Positions 1 through 5,298 of a stretch of 5,670 nt of DNA are shown here, in pieces. The position numbers were made by a program, and so were the translations under genes. How positions within the stretch are numbered: the first letter of the stretch is position 1; every line of letters begins with the position of its first letter. The stretch spans positions 1 through 5,670 of the forward strand of contig JBGOUJ010000518.1 of assembly GCA_041477005.1 (NCBI GenBank), read 5' to 3'. This DNA comes from JBGOUJ01 sp041477005. Lineage in GTDB: Bacteria > Acidobacteriota > Terriglobia > Bryobacterales > JACQDG01. The notes under the pieces were generated by a model. It was not told where the DNA came from and made no database searches. It saw only the letters and a list, made by a program, of their open reading frames with translations.

Positions 1-215
1 CCCTTGCGTCTCAGCAGCGGGAAGAGCACCTCCTCTTCCCTTTCGTGGTGGCAGCCATCGGCGAAGTGCTCCAGGAAATCGAGCGCCTTGGTGAGTAGCG
101 TCCAGGCGGCCGGGTCGCGCTCCAGCCGCAAAAGCGCCCCCCCCATCACATCGAGGACTTTTTCGATCAGCTCGTGCTCGTCAAGAAGTACCTGGACCGG
201 ATGGATTCGGCTCAT
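1..215 (-). CDS. Hemerythrin-like HHE cation-binding domain protein (N-terminal part, cut by window edge)
   Basis: Only the first 71 codons are in the window; the gene continues off the left edge. The protein starts MSRIHPVQVLLDEHELIEK, then reads DFLEHFADGCHHEREEEVLF. This is the pattern of bacterial hemerythrin/HHE four-helix bundles: a helix-1 histidine in LLDEHELI (His14), a helix-2 segment FLEHF (His50), and the HHxxEE signature followed by LFP (His56/His57, Glu60/Glu61). These positions normally supply ligands to a non-heme diiron site that binds oxygen or handles NO or iron. No signal peptide is visible, so it is probably cytoplasmic. The ATG at 215 is chosen because GGGAGAG lies 7 nt upstream. 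It is divergent from the SMP-30 gene. A run of eight G (coding strand) at codons 24-27 is unusual. Family members vary, so oxygen sensing, NO repair and iron handling cannot be told apart. The C-terminal ligands are outside the window. Confidence 0.85.
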   Translation of the reverse strand, partial: MSRIHPVQVLLDEHELIEKVLDVMGGALLRLERDPAAWTLLTKALDFLEHFADGCHHEREEEVLFPLLRRK

Positions 216-222
216 CGTCGTT

Positions 223-229
223 CTCTCCC
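223..229 (-). promoter_or_regulatory. Shine-Dalgarno of the hemerythrin-like gene
   Basis: On the minus strand GGGAGAG is followed by a 7-nt spacer and ATG at 215. It fixes the start of a gene whose reading frame is otherwise incomplete in the window. Confidence 0.7.
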
Positions 230-254
230 GCTGATTCTGTTGCAATTCGGAAAC

Positions 255-270
255 CAGACTTATCCGTCTG
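255..270. repeat. Dyad CAGAC-N6-GTCTG in the divergent intergenic region
   Basis: The arms CAGAC (255-259) and GTCTG (266-270) are perfect inverted repeats around TTATCC. On the plus strand five T follow directly (271-275), so it resembles a small intrinsic terminator. However, no plus-strand gene lies upstream for it to end, and on the minus strand it sits about 40 nt before the hemerythrin-like start. An operator for a dimeric regulator of the divergent pair is a reasonable alternative. No known regulator consensus is recognised. Confidence 0.35.
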
Positions 271-304
271 TTTTTCTGCGGTTTGCAGGAGGGCCGCCCG
301 GAGG

Positions 305-322
305 TTGGGGCATTTGCCCCAG
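305..322. repeat. GC-rich hairpin between the divergent genes
   Basis: TGGGGC (306-311) and GCCCCA (316-321) form a perfect 6-bp stem with an ATTT loop. A T-G wobble (305/322) can extend it. No T-run follows on either strand, so it is not a standard intrinsic terminator. It lies about 40 nt upstream of the TATAAT box and could affect the minus-strand leader or act as a protein-binding dyad. A TTG at 305 opens the same frame as the SMP-30 gene but is not taken as its start. Confidence 0.4.
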
Positions 323-360
323 GGTCTCGCAGCAAAAATCCAGGGCGGGGGCCTTTTCGG

Positions 361-366
361 TATAAT
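361..366 (+). promoter_or_regulatory. Perfect TATAAT -10 box, probable promoter of the SMP-30 gene (leaderless start)
   Basis: A consensus TATAAT in GC-rich DNA ends 7 nt before the ATG at 374, so transcription would begin at or within a base or two of the A of that ATG. No Shine-Dalgarno is present in the few nucleotides between, which fits a leaderless transcript. The -35 region at the right distance (about 337-343, ATCCAG-like) does not resemble TTGACA, so the promoter would depend on the -10 element or an activator. The assignment is inferred from position and sequence only. Confidence 0.5.
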
Positions 367-373
367 CCGGCAC

Positions 374-1363
374 ATGTGCAAATCCCTGTTTGCGATGGTT
401 CTGAGCGGAGCCGCGGCGCTCGTATTGGGCGGACAATCAGCCGGGGTGGGCCGCGTGGTGCGGGTCGATCCGGCGCTCGACAAGCTGGTCCCGGCCGGGG
501 CCAAGATCGAGAAGCTGGCGGGGGGCTTCCAGTTCACCGAAGGGCCGATCTGGATGCGCGACGGATACCTATTGTTCAGTGATATCCCGGCCAACGCCAT
601 CATGAAGTGGACGCCGGACGGGAAGGTCTCGGCCTTTCGCAAGCCGGTGTTTCCTGGGACGTTCCCGCAGGGCCAGTTCGTCGGCTCCAACGGCCTGACC
701 CTCGACAAGCAGGGCCGCCTGATCGCCTGCGAGCACGGCAACCGCCGCGTGACCCGCACCGAGAAAGACGGCAAGATCACGGTGCTCGCCGACCGCTACG
801 AGGGCCAGCGATTGAACAGTCCCAACGACGCCGTCTACAAGAGCAACGGCGACCTCTACTTCACCGACCCGCCCTACGGCATGGCTAAAGAGGACGCCGA
901 TCCGGCCAAGGAGATGAAGTTCAACGGCGTCTTCCGGCTGACCGCCGCCGGCAAGCTGGAGCTGCTGGTGAAAGATATGACGCGGCCCAACGGCCTCGGT
1001 TTCTCTCCCGACGAGAAGAAGTTCTATCTCTCCAACTCCGATGGGAAGCAAAAGGTCTGGATGGTCTACGACGTGAAGCCCGACGGCGCGCTCTCGAACG
1101 GCAAGGTCTTCTACGACGTCACCAAAGAAACGGCCGACGGCATGCCCGACGGTATGAAGCTCGACACGACCGGCAATGTCTATGGCACCGGCCCGGGCGG
1201 GATCTGGGTGTTCTCGCCGCAAGGGAAGCACCTGGGAACCATCGCGCCGCCCGAGACTCCGGCCAACTGCCACTGGGGCGACGCCGACGGCGCGACGCTG
1301 TACATGACGGCGCGCACGGGGCTCTACCGGATCAAGCTGAGCGTGAAGGGAATTCGGCCCTGA
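374..1363 (+). CDS. Exported SMP-30/gluconolactonase/LRE-family protein
   Basis: The 329-residue protein has a short N-terminus (MCK), a hydrophobic stretch at about residues 4-20 and a small-residue region near 21-24, consistent with a Sec signal peptide and export. The rest is a six-bladed SMP-30-type propeller (usually about 290-330 residues). Metal and substrate landmarks are present: Glu56 in FTEGPIW, Asn151 in NSPNDA, Asn206 in RPNGLGFSPD and Asp259 in MPDGM. Glu, Asn and Asp at these places bind the divalent cation in SMP-30 and gluconolactonase. Characterised relatives hydrolyse sugar lactones or related esters; the substrate here is unknown. ATG 374 is preferred over an upstream TTG at 305 because it gives a clean signal peptide and lies just behind a TATAAT box. 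An internal ATG at 395 is also possible. bfr follows after 57 nt on the same strand, with no clear terminator between them. Confidence 0.93.
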   Translation: MCKSLFAMVLSGAAALVLGGQSAGVGRVVRVDPALDKLVPAGAKIEKLAGGFQFTEGPIWMRDGYLLFSDIPANAIMKWTPDGKVSAFRKPVFPGTFPQGQFVGSNGLTLDKQGRLIACEHGNRRVTRTEKDGKITVLADRYEGQRLNSPNDAVYKSNGDLYFTDPPYGMAKEDADPAKEMKFNGVFRLTAAGKLELLVKDMTRPNGLGFSPDEKKFYLSNSDGKQKVWMVYDVKPDGALSNGKVFYDVTKETADGMPDGMKLDTTGNVYGTGPGGIWVFSPQGKHLGTIAPPETPANCHWGDADGATLYMTARTGLYRIKLSVKGIRP

Positions 1364-1373
1364 CGAATCGACA

Positions 1374-1397
1374 GATCAACAAGTCAACAAATCAATA
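1374..1397 (+). repeat. Three imperfect 8-bp direct repeats upstream of bfr
   Basis: GATCAACA, AGTCAACA and AATCAATA stand head to tail between the SMP-30 stop and the bfr Shine-Dalgarno. The tract is A-rich, C-containing and poor in self-pairing, in contrast to the GC-rich surroundings. It could keep the bfr ribosome binding site unstructured or be a protein or sRNA binding site; it may also be simple replication slippage. Confidence 0.5.
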
Positions 1398-1407
1398 AAT
1401 AGTTACC

Positions 1408-1413
1408 AGGAGG
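1408..1413 (+). promoter_or_regulatory. Strong Shine-Dalgarno of bfr
   Basis: A full AGGAGG with a 7-nt spacer precedes ATG 1421. It fixes the bfr start and indicates efficient translation independent of the upstream gene. Confidence 0.9.
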
Positions 1414-1420
1414 CGCGATC

Positions 1421-1891
1421 ATGAAGGGCGACGACAAGGTTCTCAAGTACCTGAACGAAGCGCTGAAAGCCGAGCTGACCGCCATCAACCAGTATTTCCT
1501 GCACGCCTCGATGTGTCATAACTGGGGCTACGAGCGGCTGGCCAAGAAGCAGCGGGAGGAGTCGATCAGCGAGATGAAGCACGCCGAGATTCTGCTCGAC
1601 CGCATCCTGTTTCTGGAAGGCATCCCCAACATGACCGACCTGTTTCCGGTCAAGGTCGGCGCCAATGTCAAGCAGCAGCTCGAGAACGACCTGGCTCTGG
1701 AGCTGGACGCCATCCCCCGCCTCAACGCCGGCATCAAGACCGCCGTCGCCGCCGGCGACAACGCCTCCCGCGAGCTGTTCGAGAAGATCCTGGTGGACGA
1801 GGAGGAGCACGTCGATTACCTCGAGGCGCAGCTTGGCATGATCAAGACCATGGGCCTGGAGCTGTATCTCTCGCAGCAAATCCACGAGTAG
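1421..1891 (+). CDS. bfr: Bacterioferritin, heme-binding subunit
   Basis: This is a complete 156-residue bacterioferritin, close to the usual 155-160. The start MKGDDKVLKYLNEAL matches the family N-terminus. All six ferroxidase ligands are in canonical positions: Glu18, Glu51, His54, Glu94, Glu127 and His130, with Tyr25 nearby. Met52, the axial heme ligand shared between two subunits, is present (ISEMKHAE). The family forms 24-subunit cytoplasmic cages that oxidise Fe(II) at the diiron site, store ferric mineral and release iron through heme-mediated reduction. Compared with E. coli Bfr, the inner-surface iron-site residues His46 and Asp50 appear as Glu46 and Ser50, so electron and iron passage to the core may differ. 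The gene lies 57 nt behind the SMP-30 gene and may be read through from it. No adjacent bfd-type ferredoxin gene is in the window. No convincing Fur box or own promoter was recognised. Confidence 0.97.
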   Translation: MKGDDKVLKYLNEALKAELTAINQYFLHASMCHNWGYERLAKKQREESISEMKHAEILLDRILFLEGIPNMTDLFPVKVGANVKQQLENDLALELDAIPRLNAGIKTAVAAGDNASRELFEKILVDEEEHVDYLEAQLGMIKTMGLELYLSQQIHE

Positions 1892-2033
1892 CGGCCGCCC
1901 ATACCGGCTCTGGCGTCAAGCGACCTGGCCATCTATCTTGGTCTCGGACCCATCGGTAAACGCTGTGCGACTTACACAGGACCTATCCGGGGAAAACGCC
2001 TCCAAGCCTCATTCAAATCTGGTGGTTGCAGCG

Positions 2034-2051
2034 TCCACCTACCACGGTGGA
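2034..2051. repeat. Inverted repeat TCCACC-N6-GGTGGA
   Basis: It is a perfect 6-bp stem with loop TACCAC, about 145 nt past the bfr stop. There is no T-run on either side, so an intrinsic terminator is not supported. It may be a weak 3' UTR structure. Confidence 0.4.
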
Positions 2052-2097
2052 ACCCAATTGATTTGCCCCCAAAGTCCGTATGCCCTAACACCTTCTG

Positions 2098-2143
2098 CCA
2101 AGAATCTCCGAATCGAGCTTCCGACTAAGTTTCTTGGATTCGG
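2098..2143. repeat. Two interleaved 7-bp inverted repeats
   Basis: CCAAGAA (2098-2104) pairs with TTCTTGG (2131-2137), and CCGAATC (2108-2114) pairs with GATTCGG (2137-2143). The order is A, B, A', B', so the two stems are either alternatives or an H-type pseudoknot, with G2137 shared between them. On the minus strand this falls in the 3' trailer of the large surface-protein gene, about 70-120 nt after its stop. Function is unknown. Confidence 0.4.
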
Positions 2144-2160
2144 CCAGGGTCCCGTTGTGC

Positions 2161-2178
2161 GACACGTCGAAACGTGTC
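2161..2178 (-). terminator. Possible 3'-end hairpin of the large surface-protein gene
   Basis: GACACGT (2161-2167) and ACGTGTC (2172-2178) form a perfect 7-bp stem. Read on the minus strand the loop is TTCG, a stable UUCG-type tetraloop in RNA, about 37 nt after the TAA. The four T lie before the hairpin on the minus strand and none follow it, so it is not a textbook intrinsic terminator. It may instead stabilise the mRNA 3' end. Confidence 0.35.
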
Positions 2179-2214
2179 AAAAGGCGTGAATCGCGTGGAC
2201 TCGTCATGCACGAC

Positions 2215-5100
2215 TTACTTCACGGCAATCGTCACCGTGTTTGCAGTTACGCCGCCAATGCGGAGCACGACCTCTACCGCGTCGCCCGTGGGGGCTTCCG
2301 ACGGCACCTCCACGTTGACCTGATAGACGCCCACAAGGTCCGGAGTTAATCCGGAGAAACTCACCTTGGCTGGAACCCCTCCGATCGATACAGTGGGTGT
2401 TTCGGTGGTCGTGGACAAAGGATCGTGCAAGGCGGCAGCTCCGGTAGCGGGGCGGTTGGTGACATTTCCCAGCCCGGTACAATAGATCGTGATGTACTGG
2501 CCGCGGCTGGCGGGCTGCGCGGCGCTCCCGGAGATGCTTCCCACCGGCGCCGCAAACTCTCCGGTTGCGGAAATCACGATCGCGCCCTGACCTGTGCCTT
2601 GGCCATTGATGCTGAAAATGCCGGGCGAAGACGGGCCTATGGGAACCGTTTGCGGGGCGCTCGCGTGCCCGCCAACAGTCACCACAACCGTGGCCGAAGT
2701 GGGCCCCGCGAGTTCAAAAGGAACTTGAACATTGAGCTGTCCGGGGAAAGAAGAAAACAGGGGAGCGGAAACCCCGTTGAATGTGACGCTGGCTCCGCCG
2801 AGAGTCGTGAGCAGCCTCCCGTTGGTCCCGAATAACGAGGATGGATTTTTTGACCCGTCGTTTAAGTTGGTCCCGAAAATCGCAGCGATCGTGCCGGGGG
2901 CGAGCGGAGTCGCACCGCTGGCGAAGCTGGCATTATTCAACACACTATTGGGTGGGACAACTGGTACGCTCGGGTTTGGCGCATGGGATAGGTAGCCCTT
3001 GGCCATGCCCACCGCCAGATAGTGAGCCAGGCCGTTCGGATACTGCCCCGCCTGAACGGCCGCGGCGGCATCTGCGTAATGACGCAGGTAATAGAACTCG
3101 TTAAACCCAGGCACACCGAGTTTCGCGCTATCCTGGAATCCTGGACCTGTCCCGATCGCGCCGTTGGCGACCACTTTGTAGAGGTTAAGTCCCGTCGCGG
3201 CACAGAACCCCAGCCCGCACCCACCGACGGATTCATAGACGATACCCTCCGTCCGTTGTGGATTCACAACTGTCGGGACAAACGACCCCAGATTCCATCG
3301 CTGGCCATTGGACGGCGTCGTCGTGACGGCCGCGAGCAGCTGCACGCCGTCAACCACCTGGAAGGCGCCCGTGCCGTCATTCAGGAACACGGTCGTGCCA
3401 TATTGCGGTCCGCCGATCTCCGTTGCATACGTCCCGACGACATCGAGAAAGCCATCGTTGTTGATGTCGACGGCCATCAGGTTCTGGTATTCCCGCCTCC
3501 CGAAATTCAGGATGGTCGATGCTGAGGTTACGTCGGCAAACTTGCGCGACCCTTGATTGAGGAGCACCTGAAAGGCGGCATCAGCATAGACCGTGCCTCC
3601 GTTCGCGCGGATATTCGCATAGTTGGGATCGTTCGTGTCGGTGTACACACCGGGTTGGTAGGTGAGATACTGCCGTTCCGTGGCAAAGATGTCTGGCAAG
3701 CCGTCGTTGTTGAAGTCGGCAACCACCACCGGAGCGACTTCAGCACTTTGCGCGACCGGTGGCGGATTGTTGCTTACCGGCGTAGGAGCAAATGGTCCGT
3801 CCGGCAACGTCAGCACGCTGGCAGACGTCGCCGACGTGAACCCGCCTGGGGCACCGAACACGATTCGAAGGTTCGGTGTCCATCCGGCGCCGGACACGAG
3901 CAGATCCTGCTTGCCGTCCTTGTCCATATCGGCGAGGACCATCCAACCATGGAGGTGCAAGCTTGCCCCACCGGCCCACAGCGAAGAAGGAATCCAGTTC
4001 CGAATCTCGTCGAAGCCGTTCCCATTCCAGCGAAGCAACGCCGTATTGGCACCGTCGTCCTCGTCCGGGAGGATGATTTCCGTTCGCCCGTCGCCGAGGA
4101 CGTCGCCCACGGCAATCGCATAGGACCTGGTCGTCTGCTGATCGGCGGGGATCAGAGATGACACATCCCGATACTTGCCGCCGCCGAGATTGAGCGCGAC
4201 GCCAATCCTCGAGCCAGGAAATACTCCGGGGCCGTCGTACCCCGCGTCCGAAAAAAAAATGTCCTGAAGCCCGTCGCCGTTGATGTCCGCGAAGAGCGTC
4301 ATCGGGGAAGCTTTGACTCTCGGAATTCCAGTCGGAAAGAAATCCGAGGTTGCCAGCCGCATTTGACCGCTGGACTCGATGATCATCGGCTGCAAAGGAA
4401 TGTTGCTGGGATTTGGCGCCACAAGCGTCAGGATCGTCTCGGGGTGTCCATCGCCATCGAGATCGTGGACCTTCGCGCTGAGGGCCGACGCGCTCGCGTC
4501 AGGCAACAGCGCGATCGCGTCGGTGAGCTGGAAGTTCAGCGGTCCTGGTGCGAGCGTCGGACCTTCAGCGTTTTCCGACGTGAGCACTGTTCCGGCGCTA
4601 TTGGTGATTCGAATGTCATCAACGGTAATCGCACCGGTCCCGCCGACTGTGAAGCCTGCTCGTACATCCGTATACGATTCGAGCTTGCTTGTCAGCGTCG
4701 CCTTGCCGGACGCCCCGGCAGCGCCCGTGATCACAGAGGTCGGCAGAAAGTGCCCCTGTCTCTCTGCCGTCGACGAAGAGAACCCGAACTGAAAGCCGCG
4801 GGATCCCGCCGTGATGATTCGATAGCTCAACGTGATCGTATACGTCTCGTTTGGCGTGAATTGAATGAAGGTTGGATTGGTATTCAAGAATGGCTTGACG
4901 AACTCCGAGTCCGGGCCCGAGTACGATCCTTTAATGGAATTCCTGCCGGAAATCACCTCCGCTGGCGTGGAGGTGATACTCCCGGCCGAATCGAGAAGCC
5001 AGCCCTTTCCAAGCGACGAGACCTGCGCGTGGGCGGGCCACGCCGCGAGCAGCAAGATACCGCCCAGCGCGAATGACCTCCACGTTTTGGCCGCCGTCAT
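2215..5100 (-). CDS. Large exported FG-GAP/VCBS propeller protein with TIGR03437-type C-terminal domain
   Basis: The 961-residue protein begins with a clear Sec signal peptide (residues 1-25, cleavage likely AHA|Q). Residues about 30-180 form a beta-rich region ending in ITVDDIRI, resembling carbohydrate-binding beta-sandwiches, family uncertain. Residues about 185-650 are an FG-GAP/VCBS propeller: calcium-type loops occur at 213 (DLDGDGHPE), 272 (DINGDGLQD), 333 (DVLGDGRTE), 391 (DMDKDGKQD), 462 (DFNNDGLPD) and 545 (DINNDGFLD), followed by a degenerate seventh blade at about 606-650. Residues 664-708 hold FNEFYYLRHY...LAHYLAVG, a short module seen in secreted and surface proteins. Residues about 716-961 are the TIGR03437-type domain, two related beta-sandwich halves. 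ATG 5100 is preferred to TTG 5115 because it opens the signal peptide directly, with GGGA about 9 nt upstream. The protein is probably secreted or surface-bound. No catalytic motif is seen and the ligand is unknown. Confidence 0.93.
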   Translation of the reverse strand: MTAAKTWRSFALGGILLLAAWPAHAQVSSLGKGWLLDSAGSITSTPAEVISGRNSIKGSYSGPDSEFVKPFLNTNPTFIQFTPNETYTITLSYRIITAGSRGFQFGFSSSTAERQGHFLPTSVITGAAGASGKATLTSKLESYTDVRAGFTVGGTGAITVDDIRITNSAGTVLTSENAEGPTLAPGPLNFQLTDAIALLPDASASALSAKVHDLDGDGHPETILTLVAPNPSNIPLQPMIIESSGQMRLATSDFFPTGIPRVKASPMTLFADINGDGLQDIFFSDAGYDGPGVFPGSRIGVALNLGGGKYRDVSSLIPADQQTTRSYAIAVGDVLGDGRTEIILPDEDDGANTALLRWNGNGFDEIRNWIPSSLWAGGASLHLHGWMVLADMDKDGKQDLLVSGAGWTPNLRIVFGAPGGFTSATSASVLTLPDGPFAPTPVSNNPPPVAQSAEVAPVVVADFNNDGLPDIFATERQYLTYQPGVYTDTNDPNYANIRANGGTVYADAAFQVLLNQGSRKFADVTSASTILNFGRREYQNLMAVDINNDGFLDVVGTYATEIGGPQYGTTVFLNDGTGAFQVVDGVQLLAAVTTTPSNGQRWNLGSFVPTVVNPQRTEGIVYESVGGCGLGFCAATGLNLYKVVANGAIGTGPGFQDSAKLGVPGFNEFYYLRHYADAAAAVQAGQYPNGLAHYLAVGMAKGYLSHAPNPSVPVVPPNSVLNNASFASGATPLAPGTIAAIFGTNLNDGSKNPSSLFGTNGRLLTTLGGASVTFNGVSAPLFSSFPGQLNVQVPFELAGPTSATVVVTVGGHASAPQTVPIGPSSPGIFSINGQGTGQGAIVISATGEFAAPVGSISGSAAQPASRGQYITIYCTGLGNVTNRPATGAAALHDPLSTTTETPTVSIGGVPAKVSFSGLTPDLVGVYQVNVEVPSEAPTGDAVEVVLRIGGVTANTVTIAVK
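4251..4259 (-). repeat. T9 homopolymer (coding strand) inside the second calcium-loop blade
   Basis: Nine A on the plus strand read as ATT TTT TTT T on the coding strand, encoding the IFF of DINGDGLQDIFFSD. Translating by hand, loss of one T leads to a stop about 37 codons on, and gain of one T leaves a frame that stops near 3740. Either change would remove most of the propeller and the whole C-terminal domain. Confidence 0.9.
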
Positions 5101-5298
5101 TATGCTGTCCCACAATCGCCTGGCAACATGAGCGGTTAGTTCGACTTACGCAATGCTCGAAGCATACACCTTCCGAGTGTCGGGATCAACCGTGTGCTTT
5201 CGGCATGGATGCAAAGGCGCGTACTCTGGCCTTCCAGATACCACCTGATGGCTCTCCTAAGAGCATGCTTCCTGGTGAGAGCGCCTGCGAACGCGCTA
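5101..5298. other. Intergenic region between two minus-strand TIGR03437-type genes
   Basis: This 198-nt gap contains small perfect inverted repeats: ATGCT-CGA-AGCAT (5153-5165), TCTGG-CCTT-CCAGA (5225-5238) and GCTCT-CCTA-AGAGC (5251-5264). The last two lie 35-75 nt past the upstream gene's stop and could be part of its 3' end, but T-runs are missing. No credible coding frame was found: the plus-strand frame crossing it has no Shine-Dalgarno and overlaps both flanking genes antisense. Confidence 0.6.
5161..5189 (-). promoter_or_regulatory. Candidate sigma70-like promoter of the large surface-protein gene
   Basis: On the minus strand TTGATC (5189-5184) and TATGCT (5166-5161) are separated by exactly 17 nt. 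Each matches the consensus hexamer at four of six positions. Transcription would start near 5154, giving a leader of about 55 nt before ATG 5100. The -10 overlaps one arm of a 5-bp inverted repeat (5153-5165). This is a weak match found by eye. Confidence 0.35.

Larger units (their letters stand above)
1892..2214. other. Convergent intergenic region without a credible gene
   Basis: These 323 nt lie between the ends of bfr (plus) and the large surface-protein gene (minus). The GC content looks lower than in the flanking genes. A plus-strand open frame at 1938-2189 begins with TTG, has no Shine-Dalgarno and shows no recognisable protein pattern, so it is not called. The region holds several short inverted repeats (2034-2051, 2098-2143, 2161-2178). 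These are the likeliest places for transcription ends from both sides, though none has a proper T-run. No tRNA, IS end or CRISPR repeat was recognised. Confidence 0.7.

Noticed and set aside
305..373. N-terminal extension of the SMP-30 protein from TTG 305
   Set aside because: It would put 23 residues in front of a good signal peptide, it starts inside a GC hairpin, and a perfect TATAAT lies between it and ATG 374.
181..780. 199-residue minus-strand frame across the hemerythrin/SMP-30 boundary
   Set aside because: It overlaps two well-supported coding regions and the intergenic promoter region, and its sequence has no recognisable family features.
569..1273. Long minus-strand open frame antisense to the SMP-30 gene
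   Set aside because: The plus-strand frame has clear family motifs; the antisense frame is low-complexity V/G/L/A-rich, as expected opposite a GC-rich gene, and no Shine-Dalgarno or family pattern is recognised.
1347..1361. AGGG...CCCT hairpin over the SMP-30 stop as a terminator
   Set aside because: It has only a 4-bp stem and no T-run; read-through into bfr is as likely.
1403..1885. Minus-strand open frame antisense to bfr
   Set aside because: It mirrors the bacterioferritin codons and has no recognisable motif. bfr has all ligands and a strong Shine-Dalgarno.
1911..1931. Bulged hairpin TGGCGTC/GAC-CTG-GCCA after bfr as terminator
   Set aside because: It needs a 3-nt bulge and has no T-run, so support is too weak.
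1938..2189. Possible 83-residue small gene in the convergent gap
   Set aside because: It starts with TTG, lacks a Shine-Dalgarno and shows no domain, signal peptide or membrane segment.
4363..5076. 237-residue plus-strand frame within the large surface-protein gene
   Set aside because: It is R/G-rich out-of-frame translation. The minus strand carries an uninterrupted signal peptide and repeated calcium loops here. The same applies to 3553-4161 and 3022-3525.
5101..5115. Start of the large protein at TTG 5115
   Set aside because: It adds five residues ahead of a typical signal peptide; ATG 5100 has a weak GGGA at a suitable distance and needs no rare start codon.
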